64,000 bases of DNA from Maribacter caenipelagi (GTDB taxonomy: Bacteria > Bacteroidota > Bacteroidia > Flavobacteriales > Flavobacteriaceae), in contig NZ_SNZW01000011.1 in assembly GCF_004364175.1 (NCBI RefSeq), positions 124,001-188,000 of the forward strand, written 5' to 3'. The position numbers were made by a program, and so were the translations under genes. Below are positions 28,740 through 42,900 of this stretch, in pieces. The notes below the pieces were generated by a model, which had not been told where the DNA came from, ran no database searches, and saw only the letters and a program-made list of their open reading frames with translations. Every line of letters begins with the position of its first letter. Within the stretch, counting starts at the first letter, position 1.

Positions 28740-30465
28740 AAATAATTTAAAAATTTTTCAAGGGATAATATTCTAACTTTTGATCACTCTTTTTTCAATT
28801 CTTATTTCTTGAAAAGTGCTTGAATTTAAACTTATAAGTGTAATCAATTCCATCTAATTTTTATCAAACGAAGTGGAATCAAATTAGAAATTTATAAAGG
28901 CAATATGTCTTTTTCAAATATGATTTTTAAACGGTAATCTTTTTAATTATTTTTTGATTGTGTAACAAGATGTTCGCCTTTAAAATCAATCATAATTTGA
29001 ATTTATAAGGTGTAAATTTACATTGGTAAAAAAAGCACTTTTAATTATTTGGTAGAAGTCATTTCGAATGCAAACCGCTGGATAGTGATTTTTACTTTGT
29101 CATTCTTTCATGTGTGGATTAATTTTTTCTTTTTCAACACTTCAGATACAGCTTTACTTTGAATTTTATAAGAAGTGCTATTAATATTCCTTTCATTCGT
29201 ATTGAGCGAATGAAAGTGTAATTCGTATCTTGATTTTGAAGATTAAGAATATTCAAAACTATAATTTATGGGTTGGTTATGGATTCTTAATTTCATTTAA
29301 CCCAAATCTTTAATTACAGTATCACTTATTTTTATAGTTTATTATTTGATACTTACAAGTGAAGTTTTTTTTATCCAATTTTATGTTCAGAAAACAGTTG
29401 TGTAATTACTTCTCTAGTTTCTTCTTCCTCTAAATAAATTTTTTCACGAAGGGCAATTTCATTTCATTCTCTCTTGTTTTCCATTAGTGATATAAAATGT
29501 CTTTCTTTATTTTTTCTGTGTTTGTTTTTTTACTGCTATCATCATATGCGGACTAAAAGGTAAAATGTAGCTGTCGTTTTCTGTAATTTGCACTAGTACT
29601 ATTAAGTTCTTTCTCTTTTAAAATATAGCATGTTTAAGATGATGGAAACAAGTCTCAAGATTATCCTAAATGAACCGAAACCCTTTTTTTTAATTTCTTA
29701 GGGCAGTTTTAGACTATGAATAGTTGTTTCGTGACAAGTTCTACTAATGAACCAGATGATTTTTTTTATGCAAGCTACTTAGCATACTTTTCCCTTTCCC
29801 CACTAACATCAATAATTGTTATAAATGTTATAAAGAGGGGTTTTTCAATGAGCGATTTGATACTTCAAACTCCAATATACCGACACCCTTTTCAACTCAG
29901 ATTTCCTCAGATACTTTAGAAAAGAGCGATGTAATATTTCTAGAGATTAATTATTTACTTTTCTTTTCAATGCTACAAATTTCATCACACTTGAATTTGA
30001 TAACTATAATTCATAAAATGACGGTTTAACTATTTTTAATCAACTGTTATGTTTCAAATTTGATTACAAAAAGCGGATAGTATTATTTGTGTACTAACGA
30101 CTTTTGGGTAGTATGAACTCATTTGTAGCATGGTCTTTCTTGAAAGATTTGGAAATATGTGGAATTAATATAACAGCTTTTTAAAAGTAAAAATATTCTT
30201 TTTCAACAGGCTATTAGATTTCCGTTTTTTGTTTATGACACCTCGTATATTAAGCTTGATAAAGAGTTTAAGAGCTATTTAAACATAGAACTGAACTAAT
30301 CTCAATTACTTGTAACTTATTTTTTAGAGTCGCTTATGGCGCCTTAAACAGACTTTGTGTTTCTTAATGCTAAGTCCATCATAGTAAAATCAAAAAAAGA
30401 AGTTCTAAAAACACACTATAGAATAGTTTATTATAGTGCTAAATCAATTTTATGTTTATAATCAA

Positions 30466-30480
30466 CCGTATTTAATACGG
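30466..30480. promoter_or_regulatory. 15-bp palindrome CCGTATTTAATACGG upstream of sprB
   Basis: Perfect 7-bp arms with a single central base, about 430 bp before the sprB start, in otherwise very AT-rich DNA. It resembles a protein-binding dyad more than a terminator because it has no T-run. Confidence 0.3.
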
Positions 30481-30902
30481 GTTATATTTTATAAACAGTA
30501 CCTCAAAAATTGACTAATTGCGTGTTGGTTTTGTCTTCGAAACCATCATTTTGTAACCTATAATTATTAAAACTTTCACAAAAGAATAGCAATAATTACA
30601 AGAAGAATTCAACTCAATTTTTGATGAAATTCATTGAATTTAACGTCAAGATTTAAGCTGTTATTCAATAAATGTTGACTACTAAATTCTCTCAAATCGC
30701 CGCAAATTTAAAATTATAAAAGCAACGCCATTACTTGCGTAATCGTTTAAATACGCTCTTTTCTCAAAAGTTCAAACCCATTCTATTCGCTGTTTCACAA
30801 CAGAAAACATCGTTACCACAACAATAAATTCTTTAGCTAACTAGTATGGTTAATATTTGTTATTGGAGAATTCCGCAAGGAACGATGCGAAATTGATATT
30901 GA

Positions 30903-33900
30903 ATGATTGGAAGACTTCAACAAATTTACAAAATGACCAGACTGACTCAATTTTTAGATTTTACCAAACACACTTCTCTCATGGGAAAACAGTACTCAAA
31001 ATGTTTATTTTTCATTTTATTCTTAGCGCTAGGTTTACAAACTGCCGTCTCTCAAGTTAAAAATGATTTTGACGTTCGTTATGAGGCGGATATTCGAGGC
31101 GAACTTACCTTTATTGCGAACAATATTGTAAACAGGTATATTCCTGAAAGCACACGTAGACAATGGGTCTTTAGAAATGGAAGATGGAGACGTGAAACCA
31201 TTACTATTCCCGCAGTGACACCCAATGAACCTCTAAACGATACCGGTAATTCATCAGATTACAATGACAATTACAGCATGCAATATATTGATGTTGATAA
31301 TGATAACAGTACTTTCAGTTCTAGTAGTGCAAACCTAGAAATTCCGGATGTTGATTGTTCTTTGGTTCGTTATGCCGGCTTATATTGGTCAGCCGTTTAT
31401 GTAAATGCAGACAGGAGTAATATTGATGAAATTAAATTTATGACACCTGGAGGTGCATATCAAGATATCACCGCAGATGAGATTATTTTTGATGGTAATG
31501 GTGATGCTGATTTTGGTTATTACAGTCCGTATGCCGCCTATAAGGATGTAACCTCAATTGTATCGGGATTAGCAAATCCTAACGGAGATTATTTTGTTGC
31601 TAATGTAAGAGCTAGTACCGGCAATAATATTTCAGGTGGTATTTCAGGTGGATGGAAAATGGTTATTGTTTATGAAAACCCTAATTTGCCTGGAGATAAA
31701 TTTATAACCACTTTTGATGGTTATGCAGGTGTTAAATCAGGAGAAAGTATTGATATTCCAGTAAACGGATTTACAACTCTACCAGCTCCTTTTCCTGTGT
31801 ATGCAAACATGGGTGTAGCTGCTTTAGAAGGGGACAATAGAATTGGTGGTGATGCTTTGCAAATTAATGCGAACGGTTCGTTTACCACGTTAGCAAATGG
31901 TCAAAACCCAGCGAACAATTTTTTCAACTCTAGTATTACTCAATTTGATACTCAATATACTAATAGAAATCCTAACAGTATAAATACTTTAGGATGGGAT
32001 GTTGATCTTTTTGAAATACCAAATGGTGGCGCCAGTAATACGATTATACCTAACGGAGCAACTAGTGCTATTTTAAGAGCAAGTTCTTCACAAGATAAAT
32101 ATGATATTTTCTTTACTTCTTTTGATGTAGATATTATTGCCCCAAATATTGTATTGGAAAAAAGAGTACAAACACCAGGTGGTTTAGATATAACAGGGCA
32201 GGGAGTAAATTTAGGGCAAACGTTAGATTATGTTTTAACCTTTGAAAACATCGGTAACGACGATGGTGTTAATTATACGATTAGGGATGTTTTACCAGTT
32301 AACGTTTCTCCACCGGATGGACGTAGCTTTTTTAATGCTACTGATTTTTCTTTTCCTGCACCAATATGTACAGGAACACCTAGAACATGTTATGAAATTA
32401 CTTATGCATATGATCCAGCGAGTAGAGAAATTGTTTTCAATATTCCAGATGTTTATGTTGAAGACGAAGATGGTGAGTATTCTATTATTTTTCGAGTTCA
32501 AGTTGCCGAAAATTGTTTTGACTTTATCAACGCTTGTTCAGATTTAATTGAAAACCTTGCTTATAGTTCATATAGAGGAGAAAATAATTCTGCACAGGTT
32601 ACTGATGACCCTAGTGTTACCGATTTTAATTCATGTGGTTTTATAATACCAGGTGCGACCAATTTTCTTTTAGATGATTTATCTGATTGTAATTTTGAAA
32701 GGACGATAGAGCTTTGTGGTACTAGTGCAATTTTAAATGCTGGTGATGGTTTTGATACTTATGTGTGGTATCGCGATACAAACAGTAATGGCGAAATTGA
32801 TGCTACTGATATTGAAATTAATGACGGTGATCCAGATAATGACCCAAGTACTCAAGTTGTAACACTTGTAGGTCAATATATTGTAGATAAAATTGTTGCT
32901 GATCCTTGTAAAGGTTTTAAAGAAATTATTACTGTAGAACCATTTGGTTCTGGTAGTTTACCAAACCCGGTAACAGAATATTTTAATGAGGTAAATGGAG
33001 ATACTGATCCAAGTAATGATATTCCTGGTGAAATAGTTTTCTGTAGTGATGACAACTCTTACTTACCAAAAATTTTCTTGTGTGGTATTAATGATTCGCA
33101 ACCATTGGCAGTAAACATAGTTGATGCACAAAGCGTGGCTTGGGAACGTTTGGTTGAAGGTAGTTGTGGCGTAGATGTTGGTGAAGATTGTGCCAATAGA
33201 GCACTTACGTGTACATGGACAGAAGTAGGTACTGGTAGCAATTATTTATTGAACGCACCAGGTGAATATAGATTATCTGTTGTTTATCAAAACGGTTGTA
33301 CAAGCCGCTTTTTCTTTAAAGGGTTTCAGAACAACTTAGATATAGAATTTAATAATAGAGATATTGTTTGTGATACCGATGGTAACATTACCATTACAAA
33401 TCTAGGAAGTGGATATGGATATCAGTTGGTAGACAATGATACTAATAACGTTATTGTACCATTTAGTTCAAACAACGGACCTAGTTTTGATTTTGGTTCT
33501 GGTGAAAATGGTTCTTATAGAGTAGAGGTTACTCAACTTGATACTAGCGGCAACCCTATTCAAGATGCTTGTGTTTTTACTACTCCGGTAATTGGGGTAC
33601 GTGAGCGTGCGATTACATATAATGTTAGTGTAACACCTGAAACGTGTTTTAATTTAGGAACAGTTAATCTACAGATTACAGATGCAGATCCACCATATGC
33701 TTTTGAGATTAGAAGAGATGATGGTGCAAACGGCGGACTAGGTACTCTTATAGACAGCCAAAATGGTCATGCAGATAATAACTACACTTTTACAGATGTA
33801 AGTGCTGGTGATTATATAGCTTATATTTCTACAGATGATGGTTGTTCTTATAGTGAAGCAGTAACTGTTATTAATGAAAATGACCTTGATCTTACTGCAA

Positions 33901-36900
33901 GGGTTTCTCAACATATTACTTGTAGAGAAGGTAATATTTTAATGGATTCTGAGGGCGGTAAAACACCACATACCTACGCCATTTGGGAACACATAGACCC
34001 TTCTGGTACAACCGTAACATCTTATCCTAATTACTCGGATATACCTCCTACAAACTTTCAGAGCAGTCAAATATTTGACATTTTTGACCCAGGAGATTAC
34101 ACCTTCGTAGTTTTAGATAGAAATGGTTGTTATAGTGAATCAAATACCGTTACTATAGAATTTAGACCTGCCGCCGAATTTGCCGCAACTACGGTTAACG
34201 ATGTTTTATGTTTTAACGAATCTACAGGTAGAATACAGTTTAATTTAATAGATGACAATGGGTATCAACTAACATTTTTCCTGTTTGACTCAGATGATCA
34301 ACCTTTAGGTGAAAATACAACGGGTCTTTTTCCAAACTTGGCAGATGGTGATTATAGAGTTGTAATCAATCAAAGAAAAGGTAGTGCGTCATGTGATTAT
34401 GAAGAGAATTATTCAATTTCAGCACCAGCTTCGGCAGTAAGCGGAACATCTATTTTAATTCAAGATTATACCTGTTTACAAGATGGTATTATAGAAGCTC
34501 AAAATGTAACCGGAGGTACTGCACCTTATGAATATAGTATTGATGGAATCAACTTCATTCCAGATACGACCGTAAATGCACATCGTTTTGAAAACCTAAC
34601 AGATGGCACTTATAATCTTGTAATTAGAGATGCCAACGGGTGTACTCTAAGTACAGACGAAATTGTGATAGACAGACCTAATCCTCCAACGGATTTAACT
34701 TTTACAGAATCACAAATTACCTGTCCGGCACAAACCGTTAATTTAACGGTGAATACTATTAATGGTACTGCACCTTATGTGTATTCAATTATAGCACCAG
34801 CTACAATTGCACCAACGAGTACTTCAGGTAACGAAGCTGCTTTTGATGGTTTAGCTCCTGACACCTATACGGTTAGAGTTACAGATGCCGACGGTTGTTT
34901 TTATGATGAAAATTATACAATAAATGCGATTAACCCAATTACTGCAAACGGTCAAACTACACAACCAATTAGTTGTTTTGGTGCTGCAGATGGCGTTATC
35001 CGTTTTAATGTAAACTTCCAAGCAGGTCAAAATTTCACGTATACCATTACCGGTCCTGCAGGAGTTGTTAGAACCGGGGGTACCGAAGCTTTAATTGATA
35101 ATATCAACAATTTGGCTCCTGGCATATATACCATAGCTATTGTTGACACTGATACTAACTGTACATATAGTGCTTCACATGAATTGGAAGGTCCGGCTTC
35201 GGCATTGACTATTTCTAGTTTAACAGAAATACAACCTAGTTGTACATCACAGGGTAGTGTAAGTGTTCTTGCCGATGGCGGATGGGGAAGCTATGTTTAT
35301 GAACTGAATAATCCAGATAATTCTGTATTTGGTTCTAATTCAACGGGTTCTTTCAATGGCTTATCACAAACTGGAACTTATAACGGTACTATTACCGATG
35401 CTAATAACTGTAGTATTCCATTTACTTTCGATTTAAACCCAGCAACTGCTCCAGTTTTAGAAATAACACCAAATCAAGATTGTTTTGACGATGCTGTATT
35501 ATTGACATTGACCGCTAGTGTTTCTTCTGGTGGAGATGGAACTTTTCAATATAGCTTGAATGGTGGTCCTTTTAGTAGTACAAACGTATTCGCAAACCTT
35601 TCTGCGGGAACATACACTATCGATGTTAGAGATGGTAATAATTGTACAGATACAGAAAGTATTACAATTGACCCGGCGTTAACAGTAAATGCAAGCGCAG
35701 GTAATATTACCGCTTGTGGTACCGATACGGATATTACTGTTTCTGCAGCTGGTGGAGATGGTAATTATGTGTACGCTGTAGTGGCTGACGGAGTTATACC
35801 AACCGCTGGTGATTTTAATGTAAATAACACAGTTACGGTTACCGGAATTGGTGACTATGATGTGTACGTAAGAGACAATAGCGGAAACGCTGATTTCTGT
35901 GAATCTTCATATGAGATTACAATAGACCAAGATGCTCCTGTAGCCGCAACAGAAACTGTTGTAGATGTTACTTGTTTTGGCGGAAATAATGGTAGTATCT
36001 CTTTAGCCCCAAGTGGTGGTGAAGCTCCATATACCTTTAGTATCAATGGCGGTATTTTCGGTACAGAAAGTTCTTTTAATAATCTTACTGCGGGCACGTA
36101 TGATGTTAGGGTAAGAGACGCGAATAATTGTGAAGCGATATTATCACTTCCTGTAGACGAGTTACCTGAAATTATTGCGGAAAGTGTACAAACCGAAGAT
36201 TATACTTGTAATCAATTAGCAGAAATTACTGTGGGTAGCGTAACACCTACAACAGGTGGTTCTGGTTCGTATCAATATAGTCTAAATGGTGGTGCTTGGA
36301 CGGCGGCTACGGCGGGCGGTACAGTTTTTACCGATTTAACGGATAATACATATCAGGTTCAAGTTAGAGACGCAAACAATATCAATTGTGTTGTAGCTCT
36401 TCCTGAAATTATAATTGCTCCTTTACCAATACTACCTTCATTAAGTAGCAGTGTTGCTTATAGTTGTGATGGAACGGGAATTATCACCATACTTCCAAAC
36501 GATGCAGCTTATACGTATAGCATTGACGGTAATACCCCTCAAATAGGTGACAATGTATTTAATAATGTTTTAGTTGGTCAGCATACAATAACCGTAGACT
36601 ATGGTAGTGATTGTACTACAGACATTATTGTAACTGTTGAAGATGGCTTTGCTTTTGAAGCATCTTTATTAACCTCTAAAGATTTAGATTGTAATGCAGA
36701 TAACTCTGGTTCGATAACTTTTGAAGTAGATAATTATGGTGCAAGCGGATTCGAATACAGCTTAGATAATTTTGCTAGTATTTTAGGTAGTACTACGGTA
36801 TCACCTCAAACAATATCTGGACTTGCAGCGGGTAGCTATCGAGTATATGTTAGAGATGCAGCTAGTACTTTACCAGGTTGTATAACATTTTTTGACCACA

Positions 36901-39900
36901 TTATTAACGAACCAACATTAGTTGTTGCTGATGCTGCTCGTACACAAGATTTTACATGTAACAATGGTGGTGCAGAAATTACAGCTAGTGCTATAGGTGG
37001 TACTCCAGGATATGAATATCAATTAGAAGAAGATGTAATCGGAATTGTAACTCCATACCAAACAAATACTGTATTTAGTGGTTTACCGGCCGGTACATAT
37101 AATGTTCGTGTAATGGATGCGAATGGATGTATCGATTTAATCGACACACCTATTGTTATTTCAGCCCCAGAAATACCTGCTTTCACTTTACAAGAAACAC
37201 TGTGTTATAGTGGTAGCAATGATGCAACTATTGTTGTAGATGTTACAGCAGGAAATGGTGATTACCAATTTAGAATCAACGGTGGTTCTTTTGTAACTCC
37301 GACTCCACTAGATGCAACAACGTATACTTTTACAGGTCTTTCAAATGGTACATATACTATAGAAGTAACAGATGCTTTTGGTTGTGATGCTCCGGCTCAA
37401 ACGGTAACCATCGATCAACAAGTTACGGTCAGCGCAAGCGCGGGCAGTATTACCGCATGTGGTACGGATACCGACATCGATATAACCGCTGCAGGTGGTG
37501 ATGGGAATTATGTTTATGCGGTAGTAGCTGACGGAGTTATTCCAACAGCTGGCGATTATGCAGCAACGAATCTGGTTACCGTTACCGGTGCTGGAGATTA
37601 CGATGTTTATGTTCTTGACAATAATGGTGGCACCGACGGGTGTCCTGCAATGTATGATATTTCTATTGCTCAAGATGCTCCTGTAGCCGCAACACCAACT
37701 GTTGTAGATGTTACTTGTTTTGGCGGAAATAACGGTAGTATCTCTTTGGCCCCAAGTGGTGGCGAAGCCCCATATACCTATAGTATCAATGGCGGTATTT
37801 TCGGTACAGAAAGTTCTTTTAATAATCTTACCGCGGGCACTTATGATGTAAGGGTAAGAGATGCGAATAATTGTGAGGCGACATTATCACTTCCTGTTGA
37901 CGAATTGCCTGAAATTATTGCGGAAAGTGTACAAACCGAAGATTATACTTGTAATCAATTAGCAGAGATCACTGTTGGTGGTGTAACCCCTACAACGGGT
38001 GGTTCTGGTTCTTATCAATATAGCTTAAACGGTGGTACTTGGACAGCGGCTACTGCCGGCGGAACAGTTTTTACCGATTTATCCGATGGCACATTTACTG
38101 TTCGCGTAAGAGATGCAAACAATATTGCATGTGTAATAAGCCTTCTGAATATCATTATTGCTCCATTGCCAACGGCACCTTTATTAAGTAGTTCTGTTGA
38201 TTACAGTTGTGATGGAACAGGGACAATAACCATACTTCCGAATGATGCAACATACACGTATAGCATTGATGGAAATACTCCTCAAATCGGTGACAATGTA
38301 TTTAATAATGTATTAGTTGGCCAACATACGATTACCGTAGACTATGGTAGTGATTGTACCACAGATATTATTGTAGATGTTCAAGATGGCAATGCTTTTG
38401 AAGCTGCAATTTTATCTTACGAAGATTTAGATTGTAATGCCGATAATTCTGGTACCATAACTTTTGAAGTTGAGAATTTTGGAGCAGGTGGTTATGAGTA
38501 TAGCTATGATAGTGCTTTTGCAACTATTGAAGGTAGCGATACTGCTGCAATGCACCAAATAACAGGTTTAGCTGCCGGTACTTATACCATCTATGTTAGA
38601 GATGTAGACAACCCAATTGCCGGTTGTACTGAAATGTTGACTCAAATTATTAATGAGCCTGCAGTTTTAACGGTTTCTAATACACCAACACAACCTACAT
38701 GTATTGATGATGGTGCTGTAAATATTACGGTTACAGGTGGTGCTGCTGCATATTCTTATGTAATTCAATTACCAGATGCTTCATTCACGCCAGTACAAAA
38801 CACAGGAATATTTACCGGTCTTGATCAATTAGGTTTACATACGATTACGGTTACCGATGCAAACGGATGTACTGATATTGATACCTTTACTTTGGTAGCA
38901 CCGGTTATTCCAGTAGCTAGTATTTTACCAACTTCAGATGTATGTTTTGATTCTTCTGTAACTGGTTCGGCAACTATTGAAGTTGGTGCAACTGGCGGAG
39001 TTGCTCCATATTCATATAAAATGAATACAGGTGTATTTGCAAACTCAAACACTTTTACAAATCTAACACCAGGAAGCTACACTTTTGAAATTAGAGATGC
39101 GAATGGTTGTACAGACACCATGACTTTTGATATTGAAGCCCAATTAACGGGTAATCTTGCTTTAACCAAAGACTTAGATTGTTCTGTATCGCCAGAGGCA
39201 ACTATGAATTTAGTGACCAATGGTGGTTATGCTCCTTACACGTATGAATTGGAAGTTAATGGTGGAGGGTTTGCTGTTTTTGCAGGAACATTCCCGTATT
39301 CAACTTCAACTATAGGCACCTATAGATTTAGAGTAACAGATGATCAAGGTTGTACTGCTGTTTCTAATTTGGTTACTGTAACGGCAACTGTAAATCCTGT
39401 TGCAACGGAAACCATTACCAATCCTACTTGTTTTGGTGACACTAACGGCATTGTTGAAATTAACGTTGATCCTAATTTTGGATCTTCGCCATATGAAATT
39501 AGTTTTGACGGTAGTGCTTTTACAAGTCAAAGAGTATACACAGGTTTAGCGGCTGGGACATATACGTATATCGTAAGAGATTCTAAAGAATGTACTTACA
39601 ATGGTAGTGTAGATGTTATTGACCCTGTATTGTTCGATGCAAATGTTGTGGCTACCGATGTTAGTTGTGGAGGTGTTGGCATTGGTGATGTTCCTGGTAG
39701 TATTGAAATTACAATTACAAGTGGTGGTGCACCGAACTTTACATATACACTTTACGATAACCTTAATAACCTAGCGACAACAACTAGTCCTAACCCATTA
39801 GTAAACACAACCGATACTGTAGTTAATTTCGGTGGTTTGGCGTTTGGTGATTACTATGTTCGTGTATTAGATGCGAATGGTTGTGAATATTACGAAAACC

Positions 39901-42900
39901 CGGTAAGAGTTCTTTCTAACCCATATATTGCTGTTGATGCGGTAATACCTGCTGTTAGTTGTGTAACCGGTGGTACAGTTGAACTTACGGCTAGCGGAGG
40001 TTCTGGAAATTATAATTTCACGATTTATGGTTCAGGTAGAACACCAGATGCTGAGGCGCCAGGAGCTACTGCTGATGAGGAAGTGGCAACGTATAACGGA
40101 CTTAATCCTGGTCAGAATTATGTATTCCAGGTGATTGACGTAACAACAGGTTGTTCAAGTTATATTGATGCTGACATTCCTAATTTATCAACTATAGATG
40201 TAGTACCAACTCCAACGGTAACCGATGTTGCCTGTTTTGGTGATACTAATGGGTCAATTGCTTTTCAATTTGAGGGTTATGATACTTCGGTTACTACCAT
40301 TAACTATGAAATAAGAGAAAGTATAAGCAACATACCATTAGGTGCTGCATATTCAGGTAGTGTAACGGGTCCAAACGGTCCTGGTCCAACAGCTTTAGAA
40401 ACAGTATCAAGTATTCCTCCTGGAGATTATGTATTATTCTTCCAAGAAGCAGCTACGCCAGAGTGTACAAATACTTTTGAGTTTAGAATATTAGAGCCTA
40501 ACCCGGTTACCTTGACTTTGGCAGACCAAAATAATGGCTACTGTTCAGAAGACGCTAATGTTACTGTTATTGCAGGTGGTGGTAATGGTTCTTATACCTA
40601 TGCCTACGTTGAAAATGGCGTTCCTCCTGTTGCTGGTGATTATGTTACTAGTAACTATGCAGAATTAGACCCTTCGGTTAATACCGAATGGGATATTTAT
40701 GTAATGGACGGAAATGGCTGTTCTACAGCTTTACCGATAGATGTTACTATTGCAGATGATCCAACCCCAGCTATTTCTGGTGTGGTAATCAACCAATGTA
40801 CTGCAGATGAAGGTGAATTTATTATAGAAATTACGTTAGATGGTGAAGGGTCTCAACCGTATACACTAAGTGTAAACAGTGGTTCATACCAGTCTTCTAC
40901 GTTAACGACCGCAGGTACAACGCATCAGTTTACTGATCTTGGTTCTGGCAATTATACCGTTCAGGTTCGTGACTTTAATGGATGTGGAAATTTAGAAAAC
41001 ATTGAAATTTTCCCACCAACTTCTATTACCGCAGAGGTAACTACTCAACCCTCATGTACTGAAGGTGATGGTGAAATTATAATTACCGCATATGGTGGTT
41101 CTACATTCTATGAATATGAATTATTTGATAATGGAGGAGTTAGCGTAGCTGGCGGACCTCAACTATCACCAATTTTTACAGGATTAGATTCAGGTGTATA
41201 TACAGCTCATGTTTATGATACTGTTTTAGGTGGATGTACTGCCCAAACCGATGTTGAATTAGAATTAGCAACCCCGGTATTATTTACTACAGATATAACA
41301 CCTGTTACCTGTTTTGGAGATACTGATGGGTCAATAGTCGTTCTGTTAGATGCCACTATGGACAACCCTCCATATGTATTTCAATTATTTATAGAAACGG
41401 CACCTTCAGTTTTAGTACCTGTTGGTGTTCCGCAAACAACTTCTACATTTAGTAATCTTGCTGCAAATGATAATTATGTAGTTAGAGCAACTTCTTCTCG
41501 TGGTTGTGTGTTAGAAGTAGATAGTCCGGTAGCTACTCCGTTGCAAATAACAAATGTAACTGCTGACGTGGTTGAATTTGGTTGTACCGTAGGTAATAAC
41601 CCTAACAATGCAACGGTAACTGTAGATACTGCAGCAATTACAGGTGGTAGTACTACTTATGTTACCTATGAGTTTATAGATAGTAGTTCTGCTATTGTTC
41701 AATCGGGTACATCAAATGTATTAACGGTTACAGATAGAACAGGGGAGACCTATACTATTAATGTGTATGATGATAATGGTTGTTCAGGTAGTACAACAGC
41801 TACAGTTCTTCCTTTTGATGAAATGATAGGAGCAACAGCTGCGGTAACGACAACAGTTACGTGTGCGCCAGGTAGCGACGGAGTAATTACGGTTACAGCA
41901 ACTTCTTCTGCTAGTGATACTACGAAATATGAATATAGTATCAATAACGGTTCAACTTATGTTTCTACCAATGTCTTTGGCGGATTATCTGCTGGAAACT
42001 ACAATTTCTTAGTAAGACACACTGATACGGGTTGTATCGTAACTGCTTCAGCTATAATTGAAGAGCCAAATACGTTTAATATCGATGTCGCTAAAACGAG
42101 CGATGTAATTTGTTTTGGCACAAATACTGGCGAAGTTACTTTTGAATTGGTCGATGCTACGTATAACACAGGATTCGATTGGGAAATTTTCCGTACTGAT
42201 AACACTTCTGTTGTTAGTGGTTCAGAAGCTGCAAATGGTCCAACATCGATTATTAATTTAGGTGTAGGTGAATACTATGTTTCTATTTCACAAACCAATA
42301 ATCCATTCTGTACTAATGTTGAATTTTTCAATATTGCAGGTCCTGATGCTGATATTACAGGAGATACTATAGTAACTGATATTACTTGTGCTTTAGGAGA
42401 TGGTTCAATTACGATTACTGACGTTGTCGGTGGTTGGGGTGGCTATAATTACTTTGTTGATACGGTAGCACCAACATTACCAACTGATTTCATTGCAGAT
42501 GCTTCTTTCGCAGGATTAGGAGCGGGTACATACCAAGCATGGGTTCGTGACGCAGAAGGTTGTGAGCGATTAATTCAAGATAACATTGTTTTGGATGTTC
42601 CAGAACTGATTGATGCCGATTTACTTGTTACTGTTGAGAATTGTACAAACTTACAAGGCGTATTAACGGTAAGCAACGTAGTTGGCGGACAAGGAAGTAA
42701 CTATACCTACCAATTGAGATTAAACGGTAGTGATTTCCGTGCTCCACAGAATACCACAGTTTTCTCTGGTTTAGGTGCTGGTGAATACGAAGTAATTGTT
42801 TCGGATCAATGGGGTTGTACGTTTACAACTGATTCTAGATTATTGTATGAGCAGTTGAGCGCTACTACTTCAGTTGATAAAGCAATTGACTGCACAAGTA

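Larger units (their letters stand above)
28570..30902. other. 2.3-kb gene-poor interval upstream of sprB
   Basis: No intact gene is credible here; the longest plus-strand frame (29716-29919) has unnatural composition. The minus strand carries several readable fragments broken by stops and frameshifts (for example 29108-29242, 29371-29463 and 29507-29590), which may be remains of a decayed gene or only the effect of an A-rich strand. Small inverted repeats occur at 28699-28739, 29191-29215, 30414-30438 and 30466-30480. The last part must hold the sprB promoter. Confidence 0.55.

Noticed and set aside
29716-29919. 67-codon plus-strand frame in the gap before sprB
   Set aside because: Its composition is unlike the neighbouring proteins, no domain or signal is visible, and it lies in T-rich DNA where such frames arise by chance.
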